Part shown: positions 1 to 5,419 of the stretch, piece by piece
How positions within the stretch are numbered: position 1 is the stretch's first letter
Layout: each line of letters starts with the position of its first letter
Source of the DNA: Pseudomonadaceae bacterium
GTDB lineage: Bacteria; Pseudomonadota; Alphaproteobacteria; UBA2136; UBA6156
DNA: 7,789 nt
Direction of reading: 5' to 3'
Assembly: GCA_947464215.1 (NCBI GenBank)
Contig: CANHVX010000038.1
Span: 1 to 7,789, forward strand
Position numbers and translations under genes: made by a program
Notes under the pieces: model-generated
Seen by the model: the letters and a program-made list of their open reading frames with translations, nothing else
Told to the model about the DNA's origin: nothing
Databases searched by the model: none

Positions 1-639
1 AATGTGGAAACCATCGCGCAGGTGCCCCCCATCCTCAAGCACCCGCTGGAATGGTGGACCCGCCACGGCCGCGCCAACAACAGCGGCACCAAAATTTTCA
101 GCATCAGCGGCAGCGTGAATAAGCCCTGCAACGTCGAAGCCCCCATGTCCATCACGCTGCGAGAGCTGATAGACGACTACTGCGGCGGCGTTATCGGCGG
201 CTGGGAGAACCTGCAAGCGGTCATCCCTGGCGGCAGCAGCACGCCTATGCTCAACGCCGCGCAATGCAATGAAGCGATTATGGATTTCGACGGCCTCAAA
301 GCGCTCGGCACCGGCCTTGGCACCGCCGCCGTGGTGGTGATGAACAAGCAGGTCGATTTGCTCCGCGTGATGACCCGCATCAGCGCCTTCTACAAACACG
401 AATCCTGCGGCCAATGCACCCCCTGCCGCGAGGGCGTGGGCTGGGTGTATCGCCTGATGGAACGCCTCTCCCACGGCGAGGGCACGCTGGCCGAACTCGA
501 CCAGCTCTACGCGCTCACCAAAAAAATCGAAGGCCGCACCATCTGCGCCTTTGCCGATGGCGCCATGTGGCCCGTGCAAGGCACCCTCAAACACTTCCGC
601 AATCTCTTCGAAGAGAAGATTAAAAACCATGCCCACTAA
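1..639 (+). CDS. nuoF: NADH-quinone oxidoreductase subunit F, C-terminal part (5' truncated by window edge)
   Basis: This is the C-terminal half of the NADH-binding subunit of complex I. The frame is already open at base 1 (codon AAT) and reads NVETIAQVPPIL, the conserved family segment 'NNVET..VP.IL', so the true start lies left of the window and the GTG at 4 is not a start. Next come the SLBB-like region (FSISGSVNKPCNVE) and the 4Fe-4S domain. ESCGQCTPCREG places three ligands of cluster N3 at codons 406, 415 and 424, and the fourth Cys is in TICAFADG at codon 544. This cluster takes electrons from FMN and passes them to the NuoG clusters. The stop is at 637-639. The ATG at 629 overlaps it by 11 nt, which may be the ancestral nuoF/nuoG coupling now used by the inserted GIY-YIG gene. 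The family assignment is secure. Confidence 0.97.
   Translation, partial: NVETIAQVPPILKHPLEWWTRHGRANNSGTKIFSISGSVNKPCNVEAPMSITLRELIDDYCGGVIGGWENLQAVIPGGSSTPMLNAAQCNEAIMDFDGLKALGTGLGTAAVVVMNKQVDLLRVMTRISAFYKHESCGQCTPCREGVGWVYRLMERLSHGEGTLAELDQLYALTKKIEGRTICAFADGAMWPVQGTLKHFRNLFEEKIKNHAH
610..618 (+). promoter_or_regulatory. Candidate ribosome binding site for the ATG at 629
   Basis: The purine run GAAGAGAAG lies within the last codons of nuoF, 10 nt upstream of the ATG at 629, which overlaps the nuoF stop. It may have been the original ribosome binding site of nuoG, now positioned to drive the inserted GIY-YIG frame. It is not a perfect anti-SD match, so the call is tentative. Confidence 0.35.
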
Positions 640-1030
640 CCTGCCCCCGGCACCCGTCATGGCGGCGCAGGCCGCCATCCACGAAAGAAAGATGAAGGGG
701 AACCCCAACCTCACGGCATATCCCTTGCTGTATCAACCCGACGAGCAAAGAGCGTGGGTGTATTTCCTTACCAATCAGATGAACGGAATCTTATATGTCG
801 GGGTCACCAATAACCTCGCCCGTCGGATTTACGAGCATCGTGAAGCCAAAATTTCTGGTTTTACACAGCGCTATGGCCTAAAAATGTTGGTATATTACGA
901 AGGTTATGCATCCATTACTCAGGCTATTGCGCGCGAAAAAGCTATTAAAAATTGGCCTCGCGCGTGGAAAGTAAAACGGGTACTCACCGTAAATCCAAAT
1001 TGGAATGACCTTTACGGAGGGCTTATCTAA
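629..1030 (+). CDS. GIY-YIG nuclease family protein (copy 1), inserted between nuoF and nuoG
   Basis: This is a small single-domain GIY-YIG protein of the UvrC/URI-like superfamily (short stand-alone COG2827-type). Counting from the ATG at 692, the GIY-equivalent is VYFL (Tyr24) and the YIG-equivalent is YVG (Tyr35). LARRIYEH carries the conserved Arg and His, REKAIKNW the conserved Glu helix, and NPNWNDLY is the usual C-terminal signature. All expected active-site positions look intact. Three in-frame starts are possible. ATG 629 overlaps the nuoF stop and gives 133 aa. ATG 659 lies inside the palindromic repeat. ATG 692 follows GAAAGAAAG and gives 112 aa, nearer the usual size. I annotate 629 because of the coupling, but 692 is a real alternative. 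The gene is visibly AT-richer than the flanking nuo genes and is bracketed by a 35-nt direct repeat, suggesting horizontal arrival. DNA-nicking activity is inferred from the family; the target is unknown. Confidence 0.82.
   Translation: MPTNLPPAPVMAAQAAIHERKMKGNPNLTAYPLLYQPDEQRAWVYFLTNQMNGILYVGVTNNLARRIYEHREAKISGFTQRYGLKMLVYYEGYASITQAIAREKAIKNWPRAWKVKRVLTVNPNWNDLYGGLI
652..686 (+). repeat. 35-nt palindrome-containing direct repeat, left copy
   Basis: It is identical over 35 nt to 1054-1088 (offset 402). It starts ACCCGTC and ends CCACGAAA. Inside is a perfect 8-bp inverted repeat, ATGGCGGC (659-666) and GCCGCCAT (671-678), with a 4-nt loop GCAG. The similarity continues weakly beyond 686 (AAGATGAAG against AAGATAAG, after a 2-nt indel). 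The layout (CCGTCAT, GC-rich stem, ATCCACG) resembles widespread intergenic REP-like hairpins of proteobacteria. That family resemblance is from memory, not a search. Confidence 0.85.
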
Positions 1031-1053
1031 TGCCAAGCGCGAGAGCTCTCCGA

Positions 1054-1088
1054 ACCCGTCATGGCGGCGCAGGCCGCCATCCACGAAA
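1054..1088 (+). repeat. 35-nt palindrome-containing direct repeat, right copy
   Basis: Second copy of the repeat at 652-686, in the same orientation, placed between the stop of GIY-YIG gene 1 and the start of nuoG. The hairpin arms are at 1061-1068 and 1073-1080. Together the two copies enclose the whole GIY-YIG domain. No T-run follows the stem, so it does not look like an intrinsic terminator. The rest of the 83-nt intergenic stretch (1031-1113) holds a 10-nt palindrome GAGAGCTCTC (1041-1050), another GTCAT pentamer (1106-1110) and no strong ribosome binding site. Confidence 0.85.
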
Positions 1089-1113
1089 AAGATAAGCAAA
1101 GCAACCGTCATTC

Positions 1114-3444
1114 ATGACTACCGCCCCCGCCCCCAAACCCGAATTCCCCCCAGCCCCCGAAGGCATGGTGAACATGGTTGTCGATGGCGCGCACATCATC
1201 GTGCCCAAAACCTTCACGGTCATGAAGGCCTGCCAACAGGCCGAAAAGGAAATCCCCCACTTTTGCTTCCACGAACGCCTGAGCATCGCGGGCAACTGCC
1301 GCATGTGCTTGGTCGAAGTGGTCGGCGCGCCCAAACCTGTGGCCAGCTGCCACTGGCCGGTGGCCGAAGGCATGAAGGTCAACACCCAAAGCGCCATCAC
1401 CATCGAGGCCCGCAAGGGCACCATGGAGCTCTTGCTCATCAACCACCCGCTCGACTGCCCCATCTGCGACCAAGGCGGCGAATGCGAACTGCAAGACCAA
1501 GCCGTGGCCTACGGCTCCGATAGAACGCATTATCACGAGTTCAAACGCGCAGTAGACGATAAAGAGATCGGCAGCAAAATCAAAACGGTGATGACCCGCT
1601 GCATCCACTGCACACGCTGCGTGCGCTTTGCGACCGAACTCGCCGGTGTGGAAGAATTCGGCGCCACTGGCCGTGGCGAAAATATGCAAATTGGCACCTA
1701 TGTCGAGCAGGCGCTGCAAAGCGAACTGGCCGGCAACATGATAGATCTCTGCCCGGTCGGCGCGCTCACCAACAAGCCCTATGCCTACACCGCCCGCCCA
1801 TGGGAACTGGCGCGCACCAGCAGCACCGATGTGCTCGACGCCACCGGCACGCCGATTCATGTGGATACCCGCGCGGGCAAAGTCATGCGCGTGCTGCCGC
1901 AAGACAATGCCGAGATTAATGAAGAATGGCTGACCGACGCCGCCCGCTTCAGCACCGACGCCCTGCACACCAACCGCCTGACAACACCGATGCTCAAAAA
2001 GGGCAGGGGCCACGTGCCGTGCTCCTGGCCCGAAGCCTTCGCCGCTCTGCAATCCATCCTTGCCGGTCACACGTCTCTGGAAGGCGCACAACGGGCGTAT
2101 GCGCGTCACGCAAGCCCCGCAACCGGAGTCGTCATTCCGGTCCCCCCTGTGGGGGGCACCGGAACCCGTGAGGGGGGCGGTAAAGCCGAACATAACGGCA
2201 CAGCTTCAGCAGCGTTTCAAGACGCACAATTGCCTCACAATGTCCCCCCTGTGGGGGGCACCGGAACCCGCGAGGGGGGCAGTCAAGCCGGAAACATAAG
2301 CAAAGCCAACATCACCGGAACCCACGCAGGTATCCTCGGCCGCTTGGAAAGCGCGGAAACCGCCTACGCCTTCCACCAATTCCTCACCCAATGCCTCGGC
2401 ACGCCCCATGTGGAAAGCCGCCCCGCAGGCCACACGCTCAACGTGCGCCCCACTTTGGGCAGCACTCTGCGCGGGTTCGAAACGGCCACCTCCGTGCTGT
2501 TGGTCGGCGCCAACCCCCGCCGCGAAGCGCCGCTGCTGAACCTCCGCCTGCGCCGCATGGCCACCAAGGGCAAGGTGCCCGTCAGCCGTGTGGGGGCCGA
2601 GGCCGATCTCACCTATCCCGTCACTCAGTTGGGCGAAGATACCGAAGACCTGATGGGCGCCCTCAAAATGAAGGGCGTGTTGGCCGGCGAACGCCCCGCC
2701 ATCGTGGTGTCCTCGCACATCCTGCAGCGCCCCGATGCCCACGCCATTCTCACCGCCTGCCAAACAGCGGTCACCAAAGCCGGCGGCACACTGCACATCC
2801 TGCCCGCCACTCTGGGCGAGGTCACGGCCTGGGCCGTGGGCGTGGTGCCCGCCGAAGGGGGGATGACCACCGCCGAGATTCTCAAAGCCTGGCAAAAGGG
2901 CAAATTGCAAACGCTCTGGCTGCAAGGCGATGATACGGTCTCGGCTGAAGACGTTGCGGGCGGCGAGGGCACACTGGTCTATGTCGGCACGCACCTGTCA
3001 CCCTTGGCCAAGCACGCCGATATTCTCCTGCCCGCCGCCGCCTGGTCCGAGCAGGCCGGGATGTATATGTCGATGGAGACGCGCGTGGTCGAAACGCAGG
3101 CCGCCACACCCCCCCCCTTGCAGGCGAAGGAGACGTGGAAAATCTATCGCGCCCTGTCCGAACATCTGGGCGAAATGCTCCCCTTTAACACGCGGGGTCA
3201 GCTGCGCGGCGCGTTAGCGGCACTGGGTGCCACCGGGGCGGCGCTGGGGGCCGTTTCAGCACCGTCCGAGCACCTTCTGGCGCCGCAAAAACTACCCAAA
3301 ACGGCACCCAGCGCCGCCTCCCGCAAGCCTTTTGCCGAACCCGTAGAGGAATATTATCAAAGGCTTACCTACTTGCAAAACAGCCCCACCATGCACACCA
3401 TGCAGGCCGAAACCGGCACCGCAAAAATCAAAAAAACGGCATAA
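1114..3444 (+). CDS. nuoG: NADH-quinone oxidoreductase subunit G, with in-frame palindromic-element insert
   Basis: This is the iron-sulfur subunit that relays electrons along the peripheral arm of complex I. Ligands are clear. N1b 2Fe-2S: Cys51, Cys62, Cys65 and Cys79 (C-x10-C-x2-C-x13-C). N5: His111, Cys115, Cys118 and Cys124 in NHPLDCPICDQGGEC. N4: Cys163, Cys166, Cys169 and Cys213 (MTRCIHCTRC, DLCPVGAL). A molybdopterin-oxidoreductase-like domain follows, ending with HADILLPAAAWSEQAG. At 776 aa it is longer than the roughly 670-700 aa usual in Alphaproteobacteria. The excess is largely explained by a Gly/Pro/Thr-rich insert near residues 325-395 that holds two copies of VPPVGGTGTREGG (from residues 343 and 377), encoded by a repeated hairpin element. 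The start at 1114 gives a Pro/Ala-rich leader of about 20 residues. ATG 1174 (residue 21), with GAAGG 10 nt upstream, begins nearer the typical NuoG N-terminus and is a serious alternative. The stop is 3 nt before GIY-YIG gene 2. Confidence 0.96.
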   Translation: MTTAPAPKPEFPPAPEGMVNMVVDGAHIIVPKTFTVMKACQQAEKEIPHFCFHERLSIAGNCRMCLVEVVGAPKPVASCHWPVAEGMKVNTQSAITIEARKGTMELLLINHPLDCPICDQGGECELQDQAVAYGSDRTHYHEFKRAVDDKEIGSKIKTVMTRCIHCTRCVRFATELAGVEEFGATGRGENMQIGTYVEQALQSELAGNMIDLCPVGALTNKPYAYTARPWELARTSSTDVLDATGTPIHVDTRAGKVMRVLPQDNAEINEEWLTDAARFSTDALHTNRLTTPMLKKGRGHVPCSWPEAFAALQSILAGHTSLEGAQRAYARHASPATGVVIPVPPVGGTGTREGGGKAEHNGTASAAFQDAQLPHNVPPVGGTGTREGGSQAGNISKANITGTHAGILGRLESAETAYAFHQFLTQCLGTPHVESRPAGHTLNVRPTLGSTLRGFETATSVLLVGANPRREAPLLNLRLRRMATKGKVPVSRVGAEADLTYPVTQLGEDTEDLMGALKMKGVLAGERPAIVVSSHILQRPDAHAILTACQTAVTKAGGTLHILPATLGEVTAWAVGVVPAEGGMTTAEILKAWQKGKLQTLWLQGDDTVSAEDVAGGEGTLVYVGTHLSPLAKHADILLPAAAWSEQAGMYMSMETRVVETQAATPPPLQAKETWKIYRALSEHLGEMLPFNTRGQLRGALAALGATGAALGAVSAPSEHLLAPQKLPKTAPSAASRKPFAEPVEEYYQRLTYLQNSPTMHTMQAETGTAKIKKTA
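2135..2195 (+). repeat. In-frame palindromic element in nuoG, copy 1
   Basis: The core at 2140-2178 matches 2242-2280 in 38 of 39 bases (T2169 is C in copy 2); weaker similarity runs on to 2195. It folds into a hairpin with arms TTCCGGT plus C6 (2135-2147) and G6 plus ACCGGAA (2151-2156, 2158-2164), loop TGT and one bulged C at 2157. A second G6 (2172-2177) could compete for the C6 arm. A GTCAT pentamer (2131-2135) enters it. In the nuoG frame it encodes VPPVGGTGTREGG and is translated through without a stop. Confidence 0.85.
2242..2299 (+). repeat. In-frame palindromic element in nuoG, copy 2
   Basis: Same orientation as copy 1, displaced by 102 nt (34 codons), so both copies encode the same peptide VPPVGGTGTREGG. 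The hairpin keeps the C6 (2244-2249), TGT loop and G6 (2253-2258) but has lost the outer TTCCGGT arm of copy 1. A further 11-nt match to its middle (CACCGGAACCC, 2313-2323) lies 54 nt downstream and may be the remnant of a third copy or chance. Confidence 0.82.
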
Positions 3445-3447
3445 AAC

Positions 3448-3876
3448 ATGCTCAAAACAGGCATCCCGACAGTCTATTTGCTCGCCTCAGGCAAAAAGGG
3501 GTATTTTTATGTCGGTGTCACCAGCGAACTTTTGGCGCGCGTGTATCGCCACAAGCACGAACCCTATAAAAAATCATATGCAAAACAATACAATATAGAT
3601 AAGTTGGTCTGGTATAGAGAATACGAGTCAATGGCACAGGCCATCGCCGCCGAAAAGCAAATAAAACGGTGGTCACGGGCTAAAAAATATGAACTTATCG
3701 AAGAAATAAATCCATCTTGGAACGATTTATATCAAACCATGCTGGGAAACGTAGAAAACAACTCACCACGGTCATCCCGCGGGAGAGGTGGGGCGGAAAA
3801 TCTCCGATTTTCCGGGGTCCCCACCCTCAGCGCGGGAGAAAAAACAACCACAAAATCGCGTGAAATTCCATGCTAA
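3448..3876 (+). CDS. GIY-YIG nuclease family protein (copy 2), inserted between nuoG and nuoH
   Basis: A second short GIY-YIG protein, clearly divergent from copy 1, so probably not a recent duplicate. Tyr10 (VYLL) and Tyr21 (YVGVT) are the two motif tyrosines. LLARVYRHK carries the Arg and His, AAEKQIKRW the Glu helix, and NPSWNDLY marks the end of the domain near residue 95. The remaining tail of about 45 residues is not part of the fold. It is read through a 63-nt nested palindrome (3775-3837) and looks like non-functional low-complexity sequence ([13 protein letters not shown]). The stop overlaps the nuoH start by 7 nt in ATGCTAA, so the tail may persist because it keeps translation coupled to nuoH. 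The start is 3 nt after the nuoG stop. The domain part is AT-rich compared with nuoG. The substrate and role are unknown; nuclease function is inferred from the family. Confidence 0.82.
   Translation: MLKTGIPTVYLLASGKKGYFYVGVTSELLARVYRHKHEPYKKSYAKQYNIDKLVWYREYESMAQAIAAEKQIKRWSRAKKYELIEEINPSWNDLYQTMLGNVENNSPRSSRGRGGAENLRFSGVPTLSAGEKTTTKSREIPC
3775..3837 (+). repeat. 63-nt nested palindrome within the 3' end of GIY-YIG copy 2
   Basis: Three nested perfect stems: TCCCGCG (3775-3781) with CGCGGGA (3831-3837); GGTGGGG (3787-3793) with CCCCACC (3819-3825); and CGGAAAATC (3794-3802) with GATTTTCCG (3806-3814) around a 3-nt loop. GAG/CTC between the outer stems adds pairing; GGGT (3815-3818) is a bulge. 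It is entered by GGTCAT. It could form a long hairpin in DNA or RNA. No T-run follows it on the + strand, and the message must continue into nuoH, so a terminator role is unlikely. Confidence 0.85.
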
Positions 3877-4913
3877 ATCAATATTTTGCGGCGGTGTTCA
3901 CCCCCGATAACCTCTGGTGGCTCGGCCTCACCCTAGCTGCCATTCTCGCCCTCGCCATTCCCGTCCTCATCGGCATGGCCATGCTCACCTGGTTCGAAAG
4001 AAAAGTGTTGGGTTACATGCACTTACGCTATGGTCCAATGTATGTGGGGCCGTTTGGCTTGCTTCAGCCCTTCGCCGATGCCATTAAGCTTATGTTTAAA
4101 GAGCCTTTTCTGCCCGAACGCGCCAACATGCTTATGTTCATGTTGGCCCCCCTTATGGTCTTTATTCCGGCCCTTTTAGCGTGGGCGGTTATCCCCTTAG
4201 GTCCCGACCCATTCTTTAACAAAAACATGGTGATAGCCGATATAAATCTGGGCGTTCTGTATCTGCTCGCGGTCAGCAGTTTGGGTGTTTATGGCATTTT
4301 GCTGGCGGGCTGGTCATCCAACTCCAAATATCCTTTCTTAGGCGCCGTCCGCAGCGGTGCCCAGATGGTCAGCTACGAGGTATCTTTGGGCTTAATTGTG
4401 TTATCTGTCATCGTGTTAGCGGGTTCCATGAACCTCACAAAAATCGTGCAAGCGCAAACAGATATGTGGTTTATCATTCCCGCCTTTCCGGCTTTTGTGA
4501 TGTTCCTTATTTCCATTCTGGCAGAAACCAACCGCCACCCGTTCGATCTCCCCGAGGCCGAAGCCGAACTCGTCGCCGGCTACAATACCGAATATAGTTC
4601 AATGCCTTTCGCCCTCTTTTTCCTGGGCGAATACATCGCGATGATCACCATGAGCGCCTTCACCGCCCTGCTGTTTTTAGGGGGCTGGCTACCACCGCTG
4701 AACATCTGGCCGCTCACGGCCATTCCCGGAATTTTCTGGTTTGGCATCAAGGTATTGGCTATTTTATTCTTTATGATTTGGGTGCGCGGCACACTCCCTC
4801 GCTACCGTTACGACCAACTCATGCGCCTCGGTTGGAAAATTTTCCTCCCCCTCAGCTTAACGTGGCTTATTCTCACAGCAACGGTGGTTAAAATCTGGGG
4901 CAATTTGGCGTAA
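3870..4913 (+). CDS. nuoH: NADH-quinone oxidoreductase subunit H
   Basis: This is the membrane subunit that joins the peripheral and membrane arms and forms much of the quinone channel. At 347 aa with about eight hydrophobic helices it is of normal length. The first cytoplasmic loop reads [20 protein letters not shown] followed by FKEPF, the family quinone-site loop. The acidic signature [20 protein letters not shown] begins at residue 219 and is fully conserved in its charged residues. The start ATG overlaps the stop of GIY-YIG copy 2 (ATGCTAA), and there is no obvious ribosome binding site just upstream, so translation may depend on coupling to the inserted gene. The nuoI start lies 11 nt after the stop. 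Confidence 0.97.
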   Translation: MLNQYFAAVFTPDNLWWLGLTLAAILALAIPVLIGMAMLTWFERKVLGYMHLRYGPMYVGPFGLLQPFADAIKLMFKEPFLPERANMLMFMLAPLMVFIPALLAWAVIPLGPDPFFNKNMVIADINLGVLYLLAVSSLGVYGILLAGWSSNSKYPFLGAVRSGAQMVSYEVSLGLIVLSVIVLAGSMNLTKIVQAQTDMWFIIPAFPAFVMFLISILAETNRHPFDLPEAEAELVAGYNTEYSSMPFALFFLGEYIAMITMSAFTALLFLGGWLPPLNIWPLTAIPGIFWFGIKVLAILFFMIWVRGTLPRYRYDQLMRLGWKIFLPLSLTWLILTATVVKIWGNLA

Positions 4914-4924
4914 AGTAGACACAT

Positions 4925-5410
4925 ATGAATTTTCTGCGCACCCTGAAAAGTTTTCTTCTGCTCGATATGCTGCAAGGCTTCGGCATTACCCTGCGGCAAC
5001 TTTTTGCCAAAAAATACACACTGTTATATCCCTTCGAGGCCACGCCCATTTCCCCACGTTTCCGTGGTGAACACGCCCTGCGCCGCTACCCCAATGGCGA
5101 AGAGCGCTGCATCGCCTGCAAGTTATGCGAAGCGGTGTGCCCCGCCCAAGCCATCACCATCGAGGCCGAACCCCGCCCCGATGGCAGCCGCCGCACCACC
5201 CGCTATGATATTGATATGGTGAAATGTATTTACTGTGGCCTGTGCGAGGAAGCCTGCCCGGTCGATGCCATTGTGGAAGGCCCCAACATGGAATTTGCCG
5301 CCGAAGACCGCAAATCGCTGCTCTATACCAAAACCAAACTGCTGGAAAACGGCGATAAACTCGAACCTACGCTCGCCGAACGCCTGAAGCGTGACGCGCC
5401 TTACCGCTAG
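4925..5410 (+). CDS. nuoI: NADH-quinone oxidoreductase subunit I
   Basis: Ferredoxin-like subunit with clusters N6a and N6b, carrying electrons from the peripheral arm towards N2 and quinone. Both motifs are complete: [11 protein letters not shown] (Cys62, 65, 68, 72) and [11 protein letters not shown] (Cys101, 104, 107, 111), each followed by Pro. The 161-aa length and the segments [19 protein letters not shown] and APYR (C-terminus) are typical of alphaproteobacterial and mitochondrial (TYKY) homologues. This is the best taxonomic clue in the window. Confidence 0.98.
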   Translation: MNFLRTLKSFLLLDMLQGFGITLRQLFAKKYTLLYPFEATPISPRFRGEHALRRYPNGEERCIACKLCEAVCPAQAITIEAEPRPDGSRRTTRYDIDMVKCIYCGLCEEACPVDAIVEGPNMEFAAEDRKSLLYTKTKLLENGDKLEPTLAERLKRDAPYR

Positions 5411-5412
5411 GA
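5409..5412 (+). promoter_or_regulatory. Ribosome binding site of nuoJ overlapping the nuoI stop
   Basis: AGGA starts within the TAG stop of nuoI and ends 7 nt before the nuoJ ATG, a normal spacing that supports the start at 5420. Similar purine-rich sites precede nuoK (AAAGG, 6062-6066) and cutA (AAGGG, 6381-6385). Confidence 0.55.
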
Positions 5413-5419
5413 ACACACG

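Noticed and set aside
4..6. GTG at 4 as the real start of the first gene
   Set aside because: The residues before and after it match the interior of NuoF, and the N-terminal FMN/NADH-binding domain is missing, so the gene continues to the left of the window.
1041..1050. Perfect 10-nt palindrome GAGAGCTCTC as an operator
   Set aside because: Short, single occurrence, after a stop codon and inside an operon with no promoter in view; a 10-nt palindrome is expected by chance in several kilobases.
652..1088. CRISPR array
   Set aside because: Only two copies, 402 bp apart, with a complete coding gene between them rather than a short spacer.
1108..2193. Long open frame on the minus strand (361 codons) opposite nuoG
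   Set aside because: It is antisense to a gene with full iron-sulfur motifs, has a composition-driven Ala/Gly/His-rich translation with no recognisable domain, and is explained by the GC-rich codon use of nuoG.
2140..2280. G-quadruplex from the G6 tracts in nuoG
   Set aside because: Each element copy has only two G6 runs, and each faces a C6 run that can pair with it in a hairpin, so duplex stem formation is the simpler reading.
2391..2933. Open + frame of 180 codons overlapping nuoG
   Set aside because: Arg/Pro/His-rich out-of-frame translation of nuoG, with no start signal and no domain.
2206..2994. Second long minus-strand open frame (262 codons)
   Set aside because: Also a shadow of nuoG. 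Its similarity to the first antisense frame (GSGAPHRGD) comes only from the repeated palindromic element read backwards.
3775..3845. Rho-independent terminator between GIY-YIG copy 2 and nuoH
   Set aside because: The hairpin is strong but is followed by GAGAAAAAACAACC rather than a T-run, it lies inside a coding frame, and nuoH immediately downstream needs the transcript. On the minus strand the T-run would precede the stem, not follow it.
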